Assembly (NCBI GenBank): GCA_947034885.2
Contig: OX344749.2
Coordinates: 3,177,501-3,241,500 of the forward strand
Length of the DNA stretch: 64,000 nt
Reading direction: 5' to 3'
Source of the DNA: Thuidium tamariscinum
Taxonomy: Eukaryota; Streptophyta; Bryopsida; Hypnales; Thuidiaceae
The notes under the pieces were generated by a model. That model saw nothing but the letters and a program-made list of their open reading frames with translations, was not told the origin of the DNA and ran no database searches. Positions 1 to 13,300 of the stretch are shown piece by piece. Positions within the stretch are counted from its first letter, which is position 1. Each line of letters begins with the position of its first letter. Made by a program: the position numbers and the translations under genes.

Positions 1-2010
1 TGAATGCATTGTCCCATTAATCAAATAATTACTATAGCACAAAAAGTTTTTTTGGAATTTTAAGAAAAATTGACAAAAGATAAAGTATTCCCAATTCATA
101 GTCAATAGAATTGAGTTTTAGACATGGCAAACTTTGAAATTAATTTTCTTTCAACTCACAACTAATTTTTTCTTGAAACTTCTACAATAATGTAAAGTAT
201 GTTGTACACTACAACTTTTGTATGTATACTATTTGACTTTGTCCCTTGATGCTCATGGTATGGTTGTTTGAGTGAAAGTATAAAAACTTCACATTTTTAC
301 TCAGTTTTGTTAGTTGTTGTATTTATAGATTTATAATTTTTTTTTTAAAATTTGGCAAATTTTCATGGCCATTTTGACCGAGTAGAATAACTTTTTTTGA
401 TAAAATTTTGACCCAAGAAAAGTTTGACAATTAAGCTAACTTTCATAGTTTCAACTACTAAAATCTATCTATAATTTTGAGACTTCAATAAAAAGTTATG
501 GACAAAAAATTTAGAGAGTGTGAAGATTACAAAGAAAATGGCTATTCTAACCTCTTTCCACACTATGCTAATAACTTTTGATTGGAGGTTCAAAATTTCA
601 AAATGATTTTTGAGGATGAAAATTAGTTTGAATGTCCAATTTTTTTGGTTAAAATTCTTCAAAAAAATTAGTTTACTATGCTAAAATGGCTATCAATTTG
701 CATAACTTCAAAAACATTGAAATGAAGATGATTAAGTAAAAAAATGTATTTCCATTGTGCATAGAATTCCAACTATGGCATTTTAAACATTTCCCAAATG
801 TAGAAAATTTACTTCAAATGTTTGTAAGTCAAAATCATGTACTTGTATGCTTTTCAACTTTTGAAATTATGTGAACTTGTAATCAACCTAGTGTTTCTTT
901 AAAGTATGTTAAGAATATTTGGTAGATTCCTACCAAGTCTTTTTTGGTTGGATGTTTATGAAATTTGGAAATGATGTATAAATATGTATCCCTTGCTAAA
1001 AACATAATTTTTCTAATTGGGTGTCAGGATCAAAAGTTATATTGACCTTAACTTTTGAGGCAACTTGGGCAATTTTAGGCAATATGTGCAATACTCTTCA
1101 TATGATTTTGAAATTTGGTGAGTATGTAACTTGTATGATAGAAGATGAAAATTTTCAAGAAAATAATCATTTTTTGTGTAATAATATCATTCTAGAAGGA
1201 ATTAAAGTTTGTAGGCTATTGGACAAGGTTGGAAAAATAATTTAAACTAATTTCAAACATTATGATCTTTCAATTTGTGTTGTTAAGTTTCAATTTGAAA
1301 CTTTTTCCAAACATTTCCAAAGAAGTCTAGTACAAACATTACTACTTGGATTGGTCTAAAATTTCTAGGCATTGATTTAGTAGTAAAACACAATTTTAAC
1401 AAAAATTTCACAAAAATCATATCCAACAAACGTTGTACAATGAAAGATGTGCCTAAAAGTAGAAAATGGCTTGAAATCATGTCATTAGGCCTTAATTGAT
1501 AATAAATTATATGGCATCATTGTCTTGCCCTTGCCCTATTGCTACAATATATAGACATTCCAAAATCTTCCTAACTATTACAAATATGCTAGGTACAATC
1601 TAAAGATTCTATTTTTTCCCCTAATGATTCTAAAATATTTCTAAAAAAATCCTAAAGATTTCCAAAAATATTCAAAGGTTCCTAAATGTTCTAAAAAAGA
1701 TTCTACATCTCCTAAAATTATATTATTTGGTTGATGCAATATTCAAATCAACACAAATGAAGTGGCCATCTTGTTGGTTTTAATAAAAAAAATAAAACAT
1801 AATTGGTGAAAATGGTCATTTCAGAACCTCCGACAATACAAAACAAGTGATTTTCTATTAATTTGGTAATGATTCTCTTGTAATGGAAAAACAATATTAT
1901 TGATATTATTTTCCCTATTTCTGCACCTTTAGATTTGCAAAAGCACATAGTCATATGTAGGAATATGATGATCTATTAACTTGGCATTGTCTCCCATAAT
2001 GTCAAGCCTC
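1..2010. other. AT-rich intergenic DNA without a recognised gene
   Basis: Roughly 30 percent GC with only short chance reading frames. Phrases such as ATAACTTTTGATT resemble the interiors of the repeats elsewhere in the window, so this is probably decayed mobile DNA. At 1560-1730 there is a loose array of TTCTAAA/CCTAAA words. I could not define element ends. Confidence 0.5.
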
Positions 2011-2503
2011 CCAACCTTTGAGCATTATCTAGTCCATTGCAACTCCATCTTCACCACATTTCTACCATCCAAAATTAATCAAAAATGGCTTGACACTACT
2101 TCAAGTCCAAAATCATTGAAAAGCTAAATCAACTGTCTTAAGTTTCTAGTTATTAGGCAAGTGCACCTATAATCAATATGAATAGCAACTAAGCATATTC
2201 TTATAATAGTAAAACATGACTTGTTCATTGGATCTTATTGGCAGGTGAAAAAAGATTCTAATATAACACTAAACAAATATCGGTAAGCTATAAAAAAATC
2301 AAAGTATTGTCCGTATATAGGTATGTACACCAAAAATTGACACCTGGTTCTCAAACTTTAAACACTTATACTCTTATTGTTTACATCTTGTGTCATCAAG
2401 ATCTAAGATTAAGTGTGGGTTCATGATCCAAATGCAAGTGACACATTTTTGATAGTGATGATCATGAAATCAATGTGTACACTGTACCCAAGTGTATATG
2501 CCC

Positions 2504-2844
2504 CATGGCCAGGGTTTTCTTTTTGGTTTTCGGACAAATGATGATGTGGCCTTCCTTTCAAGAAGGTTTTAAGTTGACTGGCTCCTTAACTTAGGGGCTT
2601 TAATTGAAGGAGACCAAATTTTGAATATACAATTTTGAATATGTAATTTTTGTATGCAATTTTGGCTTTGCATGATAAATGAAATGAGGTTTTAGAAGCA
2701 TGTGGACAACCATAAAAGAGGGCTATTATTTCTATGTGGCATTTTTTTCACATTTACCCTCATTTTTTTCTATAGGCTTGAAGTTGCCCCTTTTCGTTTT
2801 GAGGAAATTGGGCATTTAATTACCTAAAAAAAACCCTGCCCATG
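2504..2844. mobile_element. Miniature inverted-repeat element, CATGG(C/G)CAGGGTTTT ends
   Basis: The left end CATGGCCAGGGTTTTCTTTT is repeated inverted at the right end (AAAAACCCTGCCCATG), giving an element of about 340 bases with no coding capacity. It lies downstream of receptor gene A. I did not see this region in the gene B flank. Confidence 0.6.
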
Positions 2845-2983
2845 GCAAAGCCCTCAGCGAGAATTTTGCGAAGTCTTCTCTGGTGCGGCAATCTCACAAG
2901 ATTGTCGAACTCAGGATTGTTTTTCAGGAGCTTACGAGCATCTGCAATCACTGGCTAACATGAAGGGGCAGGGAGAATGGGCA

Positions 2984-3217
2984 GGGAGAACTAACCCCCT
3001 CGCTCGGCCACTTGGGTAAAATGCTGTAATTTTTAAATTTTCACATAAATTTTTTTTTGCAAATTTTGAATTCATATTTGGGATCAGAGACCCCAAATTA
3101 GCTAGGGGGTGAAGAAAGTAGGGGGTGATTACAGCCCAAACTAGGGGGCTTTTTGTTTTGATTGCACCTCTGGTAAAACATGGTAACGCCGAGCGAGGGG
3201 GCCAATCCACCCGGATC
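2984..3217. mobile_element. CCCCCTCGCTCGGC inverted-repeat element, unit 1
   Basis: A 234-base non-coding element with inverted ends: CCCCCTCGCTCGGC on the left and GCCGAGCGAGGGGG on the right. The interior has a poly-T tract and GCAAATTTTGAATTCATATT. It is followed head to tail by a nearly identical second unit. Confidence 0.75.
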
Positions 3218-3450
3218 GGGAGAACTGACCCCCTCACTCGGCCACTTGGGTAAAACGCTGTAATTTTTTATTTTTCACACAAATTTTTTTTTGCAAATTT
3301 TGAATTCATATTTGCGATCAGAGACCGCAAATTAGCTAGGGGGTGATGAAAGTAGGGGTGATCATGGCCCAAACTAGGGGGCTTTTTGTTTTGATTGCAC
3401 CTCTGGTAAAACATGGTAAGGCCGAGCAAGGGGGCCAATCCACCTAGATC
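3218..3450. mobile_element. CCCCCTCGCTCGGC inverted-repeat element, unit 2
   Basis: A 233-base direct repeat of unit 1 with only scattered differences. It begins with GGGAGAACTGACCCCCTC and ends with GCCGAGCAAGGGGGCC. The abutting, same-orientation arrangement points to a recent tandem copy of the whole element. Confidence 0.75.
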
Positions 3451-3583
3451 ACATGAAGTCACCGAAACAATGTAAGTTCTTGGATCTTACACTTGCACAC
3501 AATACGAGGCTCACGCACAATCCCTGCGTACCTCATCCACATTTGGTTGATGGGTTTTGACTTGAGGAGGATGCCTGAGCTTA

Positions 3584-3850
3584 TAAGGTAGGTACACCCA
3601 AAAGCGCCAGTTTTCATACTGTGCCTAGTTCCTGTTATTATATTGTTCAGAATTTTTTACAGTCTTGTTGGTGAGTGAAAGCATGTTCCAACGCACCAAA
3701 GAACAGTGGATTTGGATACCGTATGCAAAAGTTATTAACAGTCAAAGTGTGTTTCTGAAAGCGCCATCTACAGTCTGGGTGCATTGAAAATGTATGCACA
3801 TTGTACAGGGCGCTTTAAGGTCAGGTGCCATTTTGGGTGTACCTACCTTA
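3584..3850. mobile_element. TA-flanked MITE with AGGTAGGTACACCC ends
   Basis: A 267-base element. TAAGGTAGGTACACCCAAAA at the left is matched inverted at the right (TTTTGGGTGTACCTACCTTA). Both ends abut TA, as in Tc1/mariner or Stowaway-type insertions. It sits at the point where the gene B flank carries a different TA-flanked element (28868-29184). Confidence 0.75.
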
Positions 3851-4009
3851 GTTTAAAACCCAAAGAACTTTTGCTCCACCTGTGGCTGGTGGGCTTGTAT
3901 TCTATTCTCTTAGCGATGAAATTTCGTTTCATTTGTGTAAGAAAAACACCCTTCTGCTGTGACCTGAACTGAGACTATGGGATCCTTCATCCTTGACACC
4001 CAAATTGCT

Positions 4010-4340
4010 AAGTGATCTGGTTCAAGCATCCATGAGATCATCACATATGAATACCCCCACGATCAATGGCCACTCACAATGCCAGACTGCAAACTGACTC
4101 ACACCGCCAGAATTTCAAACTGCAAACCCTCAACCCTCAACCCAGCTACCTCGGTGTTGGTGAAGAGTGGCCTTCGAGTAATTTGCCCCCATTCCCAAAT
4201 CAGAGTGTTTGGGTCCGTCCACGACATCATCACGTATGAATAAGCACTCCCCACTGTGAAATCGCAACTCACTCAATGCCAGAATTTCAAGCTACAAACC
4301 CCAAACCTTCAGTCCCTGCAGCTACCTCGGCGTTGGGAAG
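4010..4340. repeat. Local tandem duplication spanning the 3' end of receptor gene A
   Basis: Two imperfect units of about 175-185 bases, near 4010-4165 and 4195-4340, both contain ATCATCAC, GCCAGAATTTCAA, a CAAACC run and AGCTACCTCGG. The second unit contains the last codons and the stop of gene A; the first lies in the presumed 3' UTR. A related pair is present at the end of gene B. Confidence 0.65.
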
Positions 4341-7300
4341 CTTGTGGTTCCATACGACCCAGAAGAAAAGTCTGAGGTTCCTGATGGCTGCGGGGGATAC
4401 GAAGCAGGTGCCTGAGTCGATCGCACATTAGACGCTTCTAGTGCCAAAGCCCCTTGCAGCTCTTGCACCACTTCAGTCATTGTTGGCCTGTGCACCCCTT
4501 GCGGCTCCACACTCTGCATAGCAACATCAGCAACTTTCCATACCGCTTCCATGTTGGGATTTGAGGCTGTCACCGCAGGGTCTAGGATTGAGGTGATGTC
4601 ATTGTTACGAAGATTATTCCGAACCTAGAGAACCCAAATGAATTTGAAGAATGATTAGTGATGAGTTGAATAGATTATCTTTGACTTCACCAAAAGAAAA
4701 GCTCTAGAAATTCTATTGGAATATGTTAGTATTTTGACACTGATAAACTTTTAGTTACTTATTTGTATAAGCCTCTACATTCAAGCTCTTAATAAGGTTT
4801 CATATAATCATGCATACAAGAAATGAATGGGTAACTCACCCAATTGCAAATGTTTGGATCTCTTCCATTTGGAGCTGAATTCTCAATGGGAAGAGAACTG
4901 GTGATTAGTTCCAAAAGCACAACTCCAAAGCTATATACATCACTTTTAGAAGATATATAATGAGTTGTATAGTACCTGTATATAAGCCATCACCAAAATC
5001 TAAGTATGTGACAATCATTAAAACACAAGACAAGAATCACATCTGAGTCATGTCTTCTATTGTAAAAGAAAGCAACTAATCTCATCAAACATATGAGGAT
5101 ATTCAATTATTTTGAAAAGTCTTGGTTGATAAGGATTTCATGGATACTTTGGCCTAAATCTACTAAAGCTCAATTCATATAAAAAAATGAAACCATAAAA
5201 TATAAAATAGTTGCACATTTCATATCATTGGCTTATTTAAAGGTATTAAACATCAAATAATCTATATCAACAACTTAAGTTGTAGAACAACCACAGTAGC
5301 ACCTTAGAAAGGAGATTTTAAAGAATAGAAATGCACGTCATAAATGGTGAACTCTACCATTACTAACTTGATGTTGGGAAGAGAAAATCCTGTATTAAAT
5401 AAATGAGAAAATTGGTTGTAGGCATACCATCCCCATTGTCTTTTAGATGATTCTTCAAAAGACTTTCAAGTGAGGATTTTCACTACTGTACAGAACTTAA
5501 AACAAGAGAAAAACTAGGCTATAGGCCATGAGATCTCTTACTCTGGATCGAGGTAGCCTGCAGTGCCCATGACATTATCAGTCATTACTCTTGTGCCATC
5601 AGTGGCACTCAATAGCTTTGCAAGTCCAAAATCCGCCACTTTAGCCTCAAATTCAGGAGTGAGCAAAATGTTGCTGCTCTTCACATCCCGGTGGATGAAA
5701 CTGGGCCTGCACTCTGCGTGTAGATACACCAAGCCTGCCAGTGCATCAAACACGCATCAATCTGAATGCTCGTCGAGAAACTCGCTCCTGATGGAGCAAT
5801 TCAAAAGACGGAATGAGAACCACATCCACGGAGGTACAAGTCACGCACAAACTGATGCAGGTGATTAATATCAACTCCGTTACATTGGTGGTGTTCCTTG
5901 TGTCATTTTGACAGTTTTTCATCAGCTTGCTATGTCCATAGAGAAGCGAATCAATTTGCAAATTGTTTAAATGTTATGCAGTAACAAAATGCATGTAAAC
6001 AACTACCCAGGTCAATGTTGGAAATTTCTACCTTGTGCTGCTTTGAGGGCAATGTTGAGGCGCATCCTCCAATTTAGAGTGCCAGCACGCACTGGGCTGC
6101 CTGCATCATCACAAGATCCATTTCTTAAAAGCTGTGTCAGAATCAATGTTGACTTGCTCAGTGCACCCTTCTAAAATGGGGTTTACAGTTTAAAGCCCTC
6201 AAGCTTTGGCATACTCTAATATGAGACTCCACACTTGCTTGGAAAAACATACAACTCAATTTTGAAACTTAGCTGATTGTTTTAATAGATGTCCAGTTTA
6301 ATTTGACTGTGTGACATTCATATTTGGATGTAGGCATTTGAGTTTCTTGAACTATGTACATGCTGCAAATTTTAATGTATTTCTGATTAGATCTAAAGTT
6401 GGGTACCAATGTCAACTGAATATGTCAGCAGGTTGATTAAATGTTGTAGGCGTGAAGTCTTAGAGCAAAAATTCAAGTTCTCACCATGTAAGTGATCGAA
6501 TAAGGAGCCGTTGTGCATGTATTCGTAGATAAGGATTTGCTTCTGTTCTTGGCAGTAGCCCACCAAGGCCACCAAGTTCTTGTGGTGCACTCGCGACAAA
6601 ACATCAACCTGGAAGGCACATCCAACGCCCAACGCCCAACTTCAAAATCGTATCATTATGTCTTTTCTCTGGCAATGAAATTTGGTTTCATTTGTATAAA
6701 AGAAAACCCCAGAAAACCCGTATCATAAGATAGTCCCAAATACTGCGCAAATTTATCTCAGTATAGAAAGGACTCAATCTGACAAATAGACATCGTGGTC
6801 CAAAAGAGAGCAAAATCATTTGACATGACACAAAAACTTCAATTCAAATACAGCTAATTTTACAACTTCTGTTCATTTATATGCACATTGACGCAAATGG
6901 AAGGCATGCAGAGAGAAAACTTAAAATATACTGAAACTAGATTCTAAAAGTTTCAACACTTGGAGGCTCTCAAACCTCATTAAAAAACGCCCTTTCTTCA
7001 TGCTTTGAATTTCCATCAGCAACCTTGACCGCCACCTCTTGCCCATGAGGAAGCTTTCCATAATATACGGGACCAAATCCTCCTCTCCCAAGTTCCCTCC
7101 TGAATTGAGTTGTTGCAGCAGTAACTTCCGCATAGGTGTACGCTTTCGCACCACCAGGAGTAGCAATTCCTGTTGATACACATCAGGAGTTGATCAGCAT
7201 CAGTTCTTGCAATAAGAGAAGCCTGCAAATTTAAATGTATACTGTAAGTAGAAAATCACAGATACTCTGAATTATGAATCCATTTATAAAAGAAATAAGA

Positions 7301-10300
7301 AAACTTCATATCAATTTTAAAATCTTATTTTTGTATCTGACACATACTCGTGGGCGCCCTGTGCTCCTCAGAAAGTTTGCGCTTGCGTTTCCATCGACGG
7401 CAGACCAAAATTACTATCACAGAGAAGAGTGAGAGTCCCACAGCACCCCCAGCAGCAGCACCGGCGATGATTCCAACGTTCGATTTGCCACAATTACCAC
7501 ACTTCGAAGGTCCAGGGCCCGGGGTAGGTTGGTCCCCTAAGAAAGGGTTCCCATCATACCTGAACAAAAAGAAAAATATTTGATGGAGCAATTTCAGTAT
7601 TTGTAATGGAAAACAATTTGAATTGGTTGTATATATATCACAATTGTGAGGTTGAGGATCCCTATGGAATTTGTGGTAGGGATTGATGTGACAATTTCTA
7701 TTGACAAACCTGTGCTCCTTAATGTTAAGTGTTTATAAAGGGTAGCCTGAAATTCATCTCTCAGGTCTATTCACACAACATTCAACTTGCGTCAAGAGTA
7801 CAAAATGTTGAACGATTAGCACCATATATACGAAACCAAAATTTACGATGTCACAGCTTCACGTACTGTTATACTTGAGGATTTTCTTGTGCTGAAATTT
7901 GTGCTGGTAGCATGTGCAGAAGTGCAAAGACCTTGAAAAAGTGGGACAGGTTTTCATTTTTGTTCAATTTGTGATGCGTTAAAAACTTAGAAAAAAACCT
8001 TTCAATGAGCCAGTAAGAGGAACATGGTCATTTAAAAAAAAAAATTCAAGATCCTGGAAAGCAGTAACAAGAGAGTACTGTAAAGTAATCGTTAAAAAAA
8101 TGCAAGTTACATGGAACAAGATTTTCAGTAGAATTGAACTGGTTTGGGAACTATTCGGAGACATCACAGAGAAAAACTTCTCCAATGATTTGCAAGGTCT
8201 CCGACTGATCACAAAAATCATTTGATAGCCTCCCAATGATAGTACAATTGCTTGTGAAAGTAGTCCCTTTCAAGAGATAATGAGGGATCACTACTTATTC
8301 ATTAAATGAGTTATTTGATGATGCTTTTTCATAACGCCCCCATATCTTTATCTTTCATGATGCTATCTACGAGTTTTTGAAATAGTCTCAATTCATTCAA
8401 GATGCAATAGTTAATTCAAAGTTAGTGATGCGAGAGAACATACGTGAACCGTATCTGAGAATTAGGCGAAAGAAGACCCTCAGGAATTGGACCGCTGAAG
8501 TTATTGTTCTGGACAGCCCTGCAACAATTTCACACTAATTTTTAGTTTCAATCGTAGATATGGAGCTTCGAGAACAAAATTTGAGAGCAGGAAATTTCGA
8601 GATCAAGCACATACTGCTCTAATTCATCCACCTGTCGATGGAAGGTTGAAACGAAACTTACAGCACCTTCAGAGCTGGCATCGTTGTCAACCACTGCGGA
8701 AGCTGGCCAGTGAGATTGTTGTTGGACAAGTCCCTGAGAAACATCCCAAAGCAACAACCATGAATGAAGTTAAGGCACACGCAAATAGAGACTGATGTCT
8801 CTTTGTCAAGACTCTCTTGGATTCCTAAAGTTAAGAAATTTTACCTGTCCCTAAGTTAACACAGAAGATTTCAATTAGTCTGGGCTCGACACAGGAAGAT
8901 TGTTACACTGTGATCCCCTTGCAATAAATTGAGCACACCCACTTGACCTCACAGGGAGAAATTGCAACCATTCCTTGACCTTCTCACAGGGAGCAAATGG
9001 AGGCCAAAGCATAATTTTGTGATTAGCTACCATAATAGGAGCACACAGGAAATTTATATTTACTCCCTATTTTTAACACAAGTCATTTGAACAACCTCCC
9101 TGACCCCATTTTTCTGCCTTCTTGCATAATTCTTTGTGGGATTGTTGTGTTTCACTAACACTCATGGTGCAAGGCGAAACTTGTTGAGTTTAACTAGTTA
9201 AGTAATTGCAAGAAACATTTCACATTTTTGGCTCAAAAACATAGTTTTTGTCCATAGGACTAGCAACTTTATGTTGTACTAGTGTCAACAGTGCCCTTGC
9301 AAATCTAAACCATCAATTCACTACTATAAAGTACTACAAAAACTACTAGAAGCCAAAAAAAAAGAAGGATCTATGGACCTTTTCATTTTTAGTAATTCAA
9401 ATAAAATAGTTGATTTTGCTAAAGAAGATTACACTTGCATTGCTTTGAAGAATTCTTATAGGAAATTTTTTCCCTCTTCCTTGCCTTTGTGCAAAGGAAG
9501 ATCACTTTGACCATGTATCCAATCAAGATGTTTCTATTTTCATATGAACTCATCAAAAATCCTTATAATGTTAGTTGAACTCCAACATGTCCAATTTGTG
9601 ATTTAGCTTTTGCATTTTTTGGATCAAAAAAAGGACCAAAAATCCCCCCAAATGGCCAAGATAGACATCCAGTTAGAGAAAGGTTGGTTTAAAATAATAT
9701 ATTAATTTGAATTTTTTTGAAAAAAAGAATCAACATGTGCAACTACTACATGTAATTTCATTCCAAATCTTACGCCAAATGGACGAACAATGCATAAGTT
9801 ATGAACTAAAAACCATAGGGCCAAGGACAAGGGGACAAAAAACAAGACAAGTGTTTCTTACAAACACCTATTTATGAGACCTTCAATCACAAAATTAATT
9901 AAGTATCGAAAAAGATATACTTACTTCTAACAGGTAACTTTTGGGTTTGGTAATAAAGTAGAAGACTTGACAACAATTCGGGCACTAAAACTGCCTACCT
10001 CCTCAAATGTATAATGCTAGTACATGTTACTTTTTCATCTTTACAAGATTGTACAAACAATGTATATTTGAGGAGGGAGTGGGTGGTTTTAGAACCGTAT
10101 GCCATTTCAACTTCAAAAATTCTTAACCAGTTCCACAAAGCTCCAAAGAATATGAAACAACTTGGATTTCCACCTATCTTTTGAGGAAAATTTACTGAAA
10201 AAATGTTTCAAGAGATTTCACCTCCCCAAAATTCAGTTTCAGCTCTTAGATGGGTGCTTCATGGACCTCCTACCTTACAAAGCCTTTCAGCTTTGCCATT

Positions 10301-13300
10301 AGTTCAGCACATTTAGAGTCATGTTCTTCATATGTGTTATTTCAGAGAGATTGAGTTGTCTCAACTGACCATTTGAAACCTCAGATCTATTTCACTCCAA
10401 ATACTTTTCTACAAGAGCTCCAGATGCCCAACTTTACACGGAAATTTTATTATCTGAAATTAACCCTAAATTTTAACAACTAAGAATGTCGTTGGTGTTC
10501 GTGTAAATTAGCAAGCTGCAATTGTCGTTCAAAGAATTGGGACAACTCACAAGCTGGTGAGGACCTTGAGGTTGGCAAAACTGTCTTGTAGTGTACCCAC
10601 CAAGCCATACCCAGAAAGGTTCCTGCAGGCACATTCTCAACCAAATGAATGCACCAAAAATTTGCCCACACTATCAGCAACAATCTGCAAATTAAACAAG
10701 AAATTCTCCAGGAAGAATCTTCTTAACGTGCACTATCGATGCAAAACCCTGAGATTATTTTCAGACCCTCTTCGTAGATAAATCGCTTTCCTCTCTGCCA
10801 TTCTTAAGTATTGAAATTCAAATTTAAGTACACTGTACCCCGGCCATCAAAAGAGGAGATTTGTATTTACACGGCAGTGATTACTGGCTCCGGCGCGCCA
10901 GAAGTAGGATATAGGATGCTGAACTGAGAAATCCAGGCATGAGGGACAGGAAGACATGGATCGCCAGTCCACTCCGTCAGATTGTAGCTCCTCTTGATGT
11001 CCTCAATAGCCAGTGCTGCACATCACCGATACCATTGGAATTCTGTGAGCTTCCCAAACGGCTAAACTTCGAAGGAGATCTGAACTTCGGCGATGCTTGC
11101 GTGCGTCTCATTTGGTACAACACAAAGTTAGGGTTCATGAGGAGGTAAGTAAGCAGAATATACGTCTCGTCAATCTCAATAGTACCCCCTGTTGAATTAT
11201 AATGCCTGTAAATTCAAAGACCTTCACATCACAATAGCAACCTAGGGACGACGTTTCAATATTCGATTTGATTGAAACACCATCCCAATGTTTTTTTTCA
11301 ATGTTGTTCCAGCAAAGGGCTTGGAAGCACTAATGAGATCGGAGAGACATTGTTGATTGAAATAATTACTGCAGAAGCAGAATCCAAACCCTACTCAGTT
11401 GAAACCACAAGTTGAAACTCCACAACATCAGAAATCAAGCATTGGCAGGGATGTTCAAGTGCTTCAGCGTTCCAGTTCAGTTCCTTAAAGGACATCTGTC
11501 CAAATTTTTTTTCAATGGCGGTAATTTCAGCACGGGGACTGCACTAGACAAATGCTATTGGAAGGACATGCCCCAATATACACGTATACAATTGAGCCTG
11601 CCTTGACAATCTCTAGCTGCATAATCCATCCACAATTCAAGAAACAAGAAGAAAGATCCACAGTCACATACCTATTGACATAGGCATTAGGCAAAGAATG
11701 GCACTGTGAGCTACTCACCGTCTCGAGCACCCGTTTTGTTTATTCTCTCGTCAGATGTTGTAAAAATCTCCATACCAGTCAGCATCGGGCCCGCCTCGGT
11801 GGAGGGAAGCGACGTCCAGAACACGGTGGTACTCGTATCCAGGGGCTTAATAGGACGTTCAATATAAAAGTACGAGAGAGTGTGATCGAGGAAGTGGGAT
11901 TTGTCCCACAAATGAGTGCTTACGAGGGTGGTTAGAGCCGGCACCGAGATGTTGTAGTGTCGCACGGGAGGCTTGGAAGAGCTGTTGAGCTCCGCATAGT
12001 AGAAGAAGAGGAAGAGAGACGACGCGATGGCGGGCGAGCCTTCCGGCAACAAATATGATCGGATTTCGGAGCTCGTGACCGCCGTTCGCATCACAAGCGA
12101 TGGGGCATCCTCAACGGCCGGTGAACCAACGATGAAATACGTCGCATTCGGAAACTGGTGGGGTGCAATCTGGGGAGTCAAGTAATAGAACGATGTGGCG
12201 CCTTCAGGAAACCAGAATCGATCGTAGTAATCTTCAGGGGCCCTGCAATCAAAGCGAGAGCCAGCGCAAGCTCGTCGTCAATATGGTCCGAATATACACT
12301 GCATACGCAAGTCGGTCGGCCTGGAGAGACTAAGGTAGAAGGCTATAAAATGGAGCGGGTTCTAAAATGGTGCCCTTAAATGTACAGTGTTTGTACATGT
12401 TTTTTCATAACCTTCAGCAGTGTACGGACAGTGTACATTTCAGCTAGGGCACCAATTTAGAGCCCTATGCTTTTCCAACTTAAAAATTTTATAACTAATT
12501 TCTCAAAGTTCCAAACAATATGAACCAACTTAGGTTAGGTGTCAATTCCACTTGTCTTTCAAAGAAAATATATTGAAAAAAGATATTTCAAGATGTTTCA
12601 CCTCCCAAAATTTAGTTTCAGCCTCTAGATGGGCAATTACTGAGCCTTCTACCTTAATTGTAAATGATTGGGGGTCGTTGCAAAAAGCACCATGCAAAAA
12701 GTGTAGTGTTTTGAGCCCTACTCTTCCATTAGGGGAGTACTTTAAAATAAATAAATAAAACTTTTAAAAGTGAAAAAATATGTTTCATGTGTATACTTTC
12801 TAAAAGAAGGTATCCTAGAAAGGAAAAAAAGTAGAAAAAATCTCTAAATAGGAAAACTAAAAAAGTGCAAAATCTCATGAAAATTGGTATTTTTATATTT
12901 TAATTTGTAAAAAATAGGTTTTTTTCTTAAAACGAGAAATTGGCCATTTGAGAGGCCGAGGTGAATTGACCCCTCACTTGATTACTTCGAAAAACATTGA
13001 ATTTTTTTATTTTTTTGCAAATCATTTTTTTTGCAAATTTTGAATTCATATTCGCAAATCAATGGCTCTAAATTCGCTAGGAATCGTATAGGAAGTAAAT
13101 AATTAGTGAAGCACAAAATAGGGGGATTTTATTTTACTGGTACCTTTGAAATTACTTGGAGTGGCATTAGAAGGGATTTGAAGGCAAAGAAGCCCATTTT
13201 CAAGGCTATCCCTAGAACCATTCTTGTAGCTATTGGTTATTGTCAACTAGCAAATATCAAAAAGATAATTTTTTTTTAAATTGGATCTTGAAATGCAAAA

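Noticed and set aside
1-2010. Short frames at the left edge (64-74 codons)
   Set aside because: They have no motif, no partner exons and AT-rich codon content.
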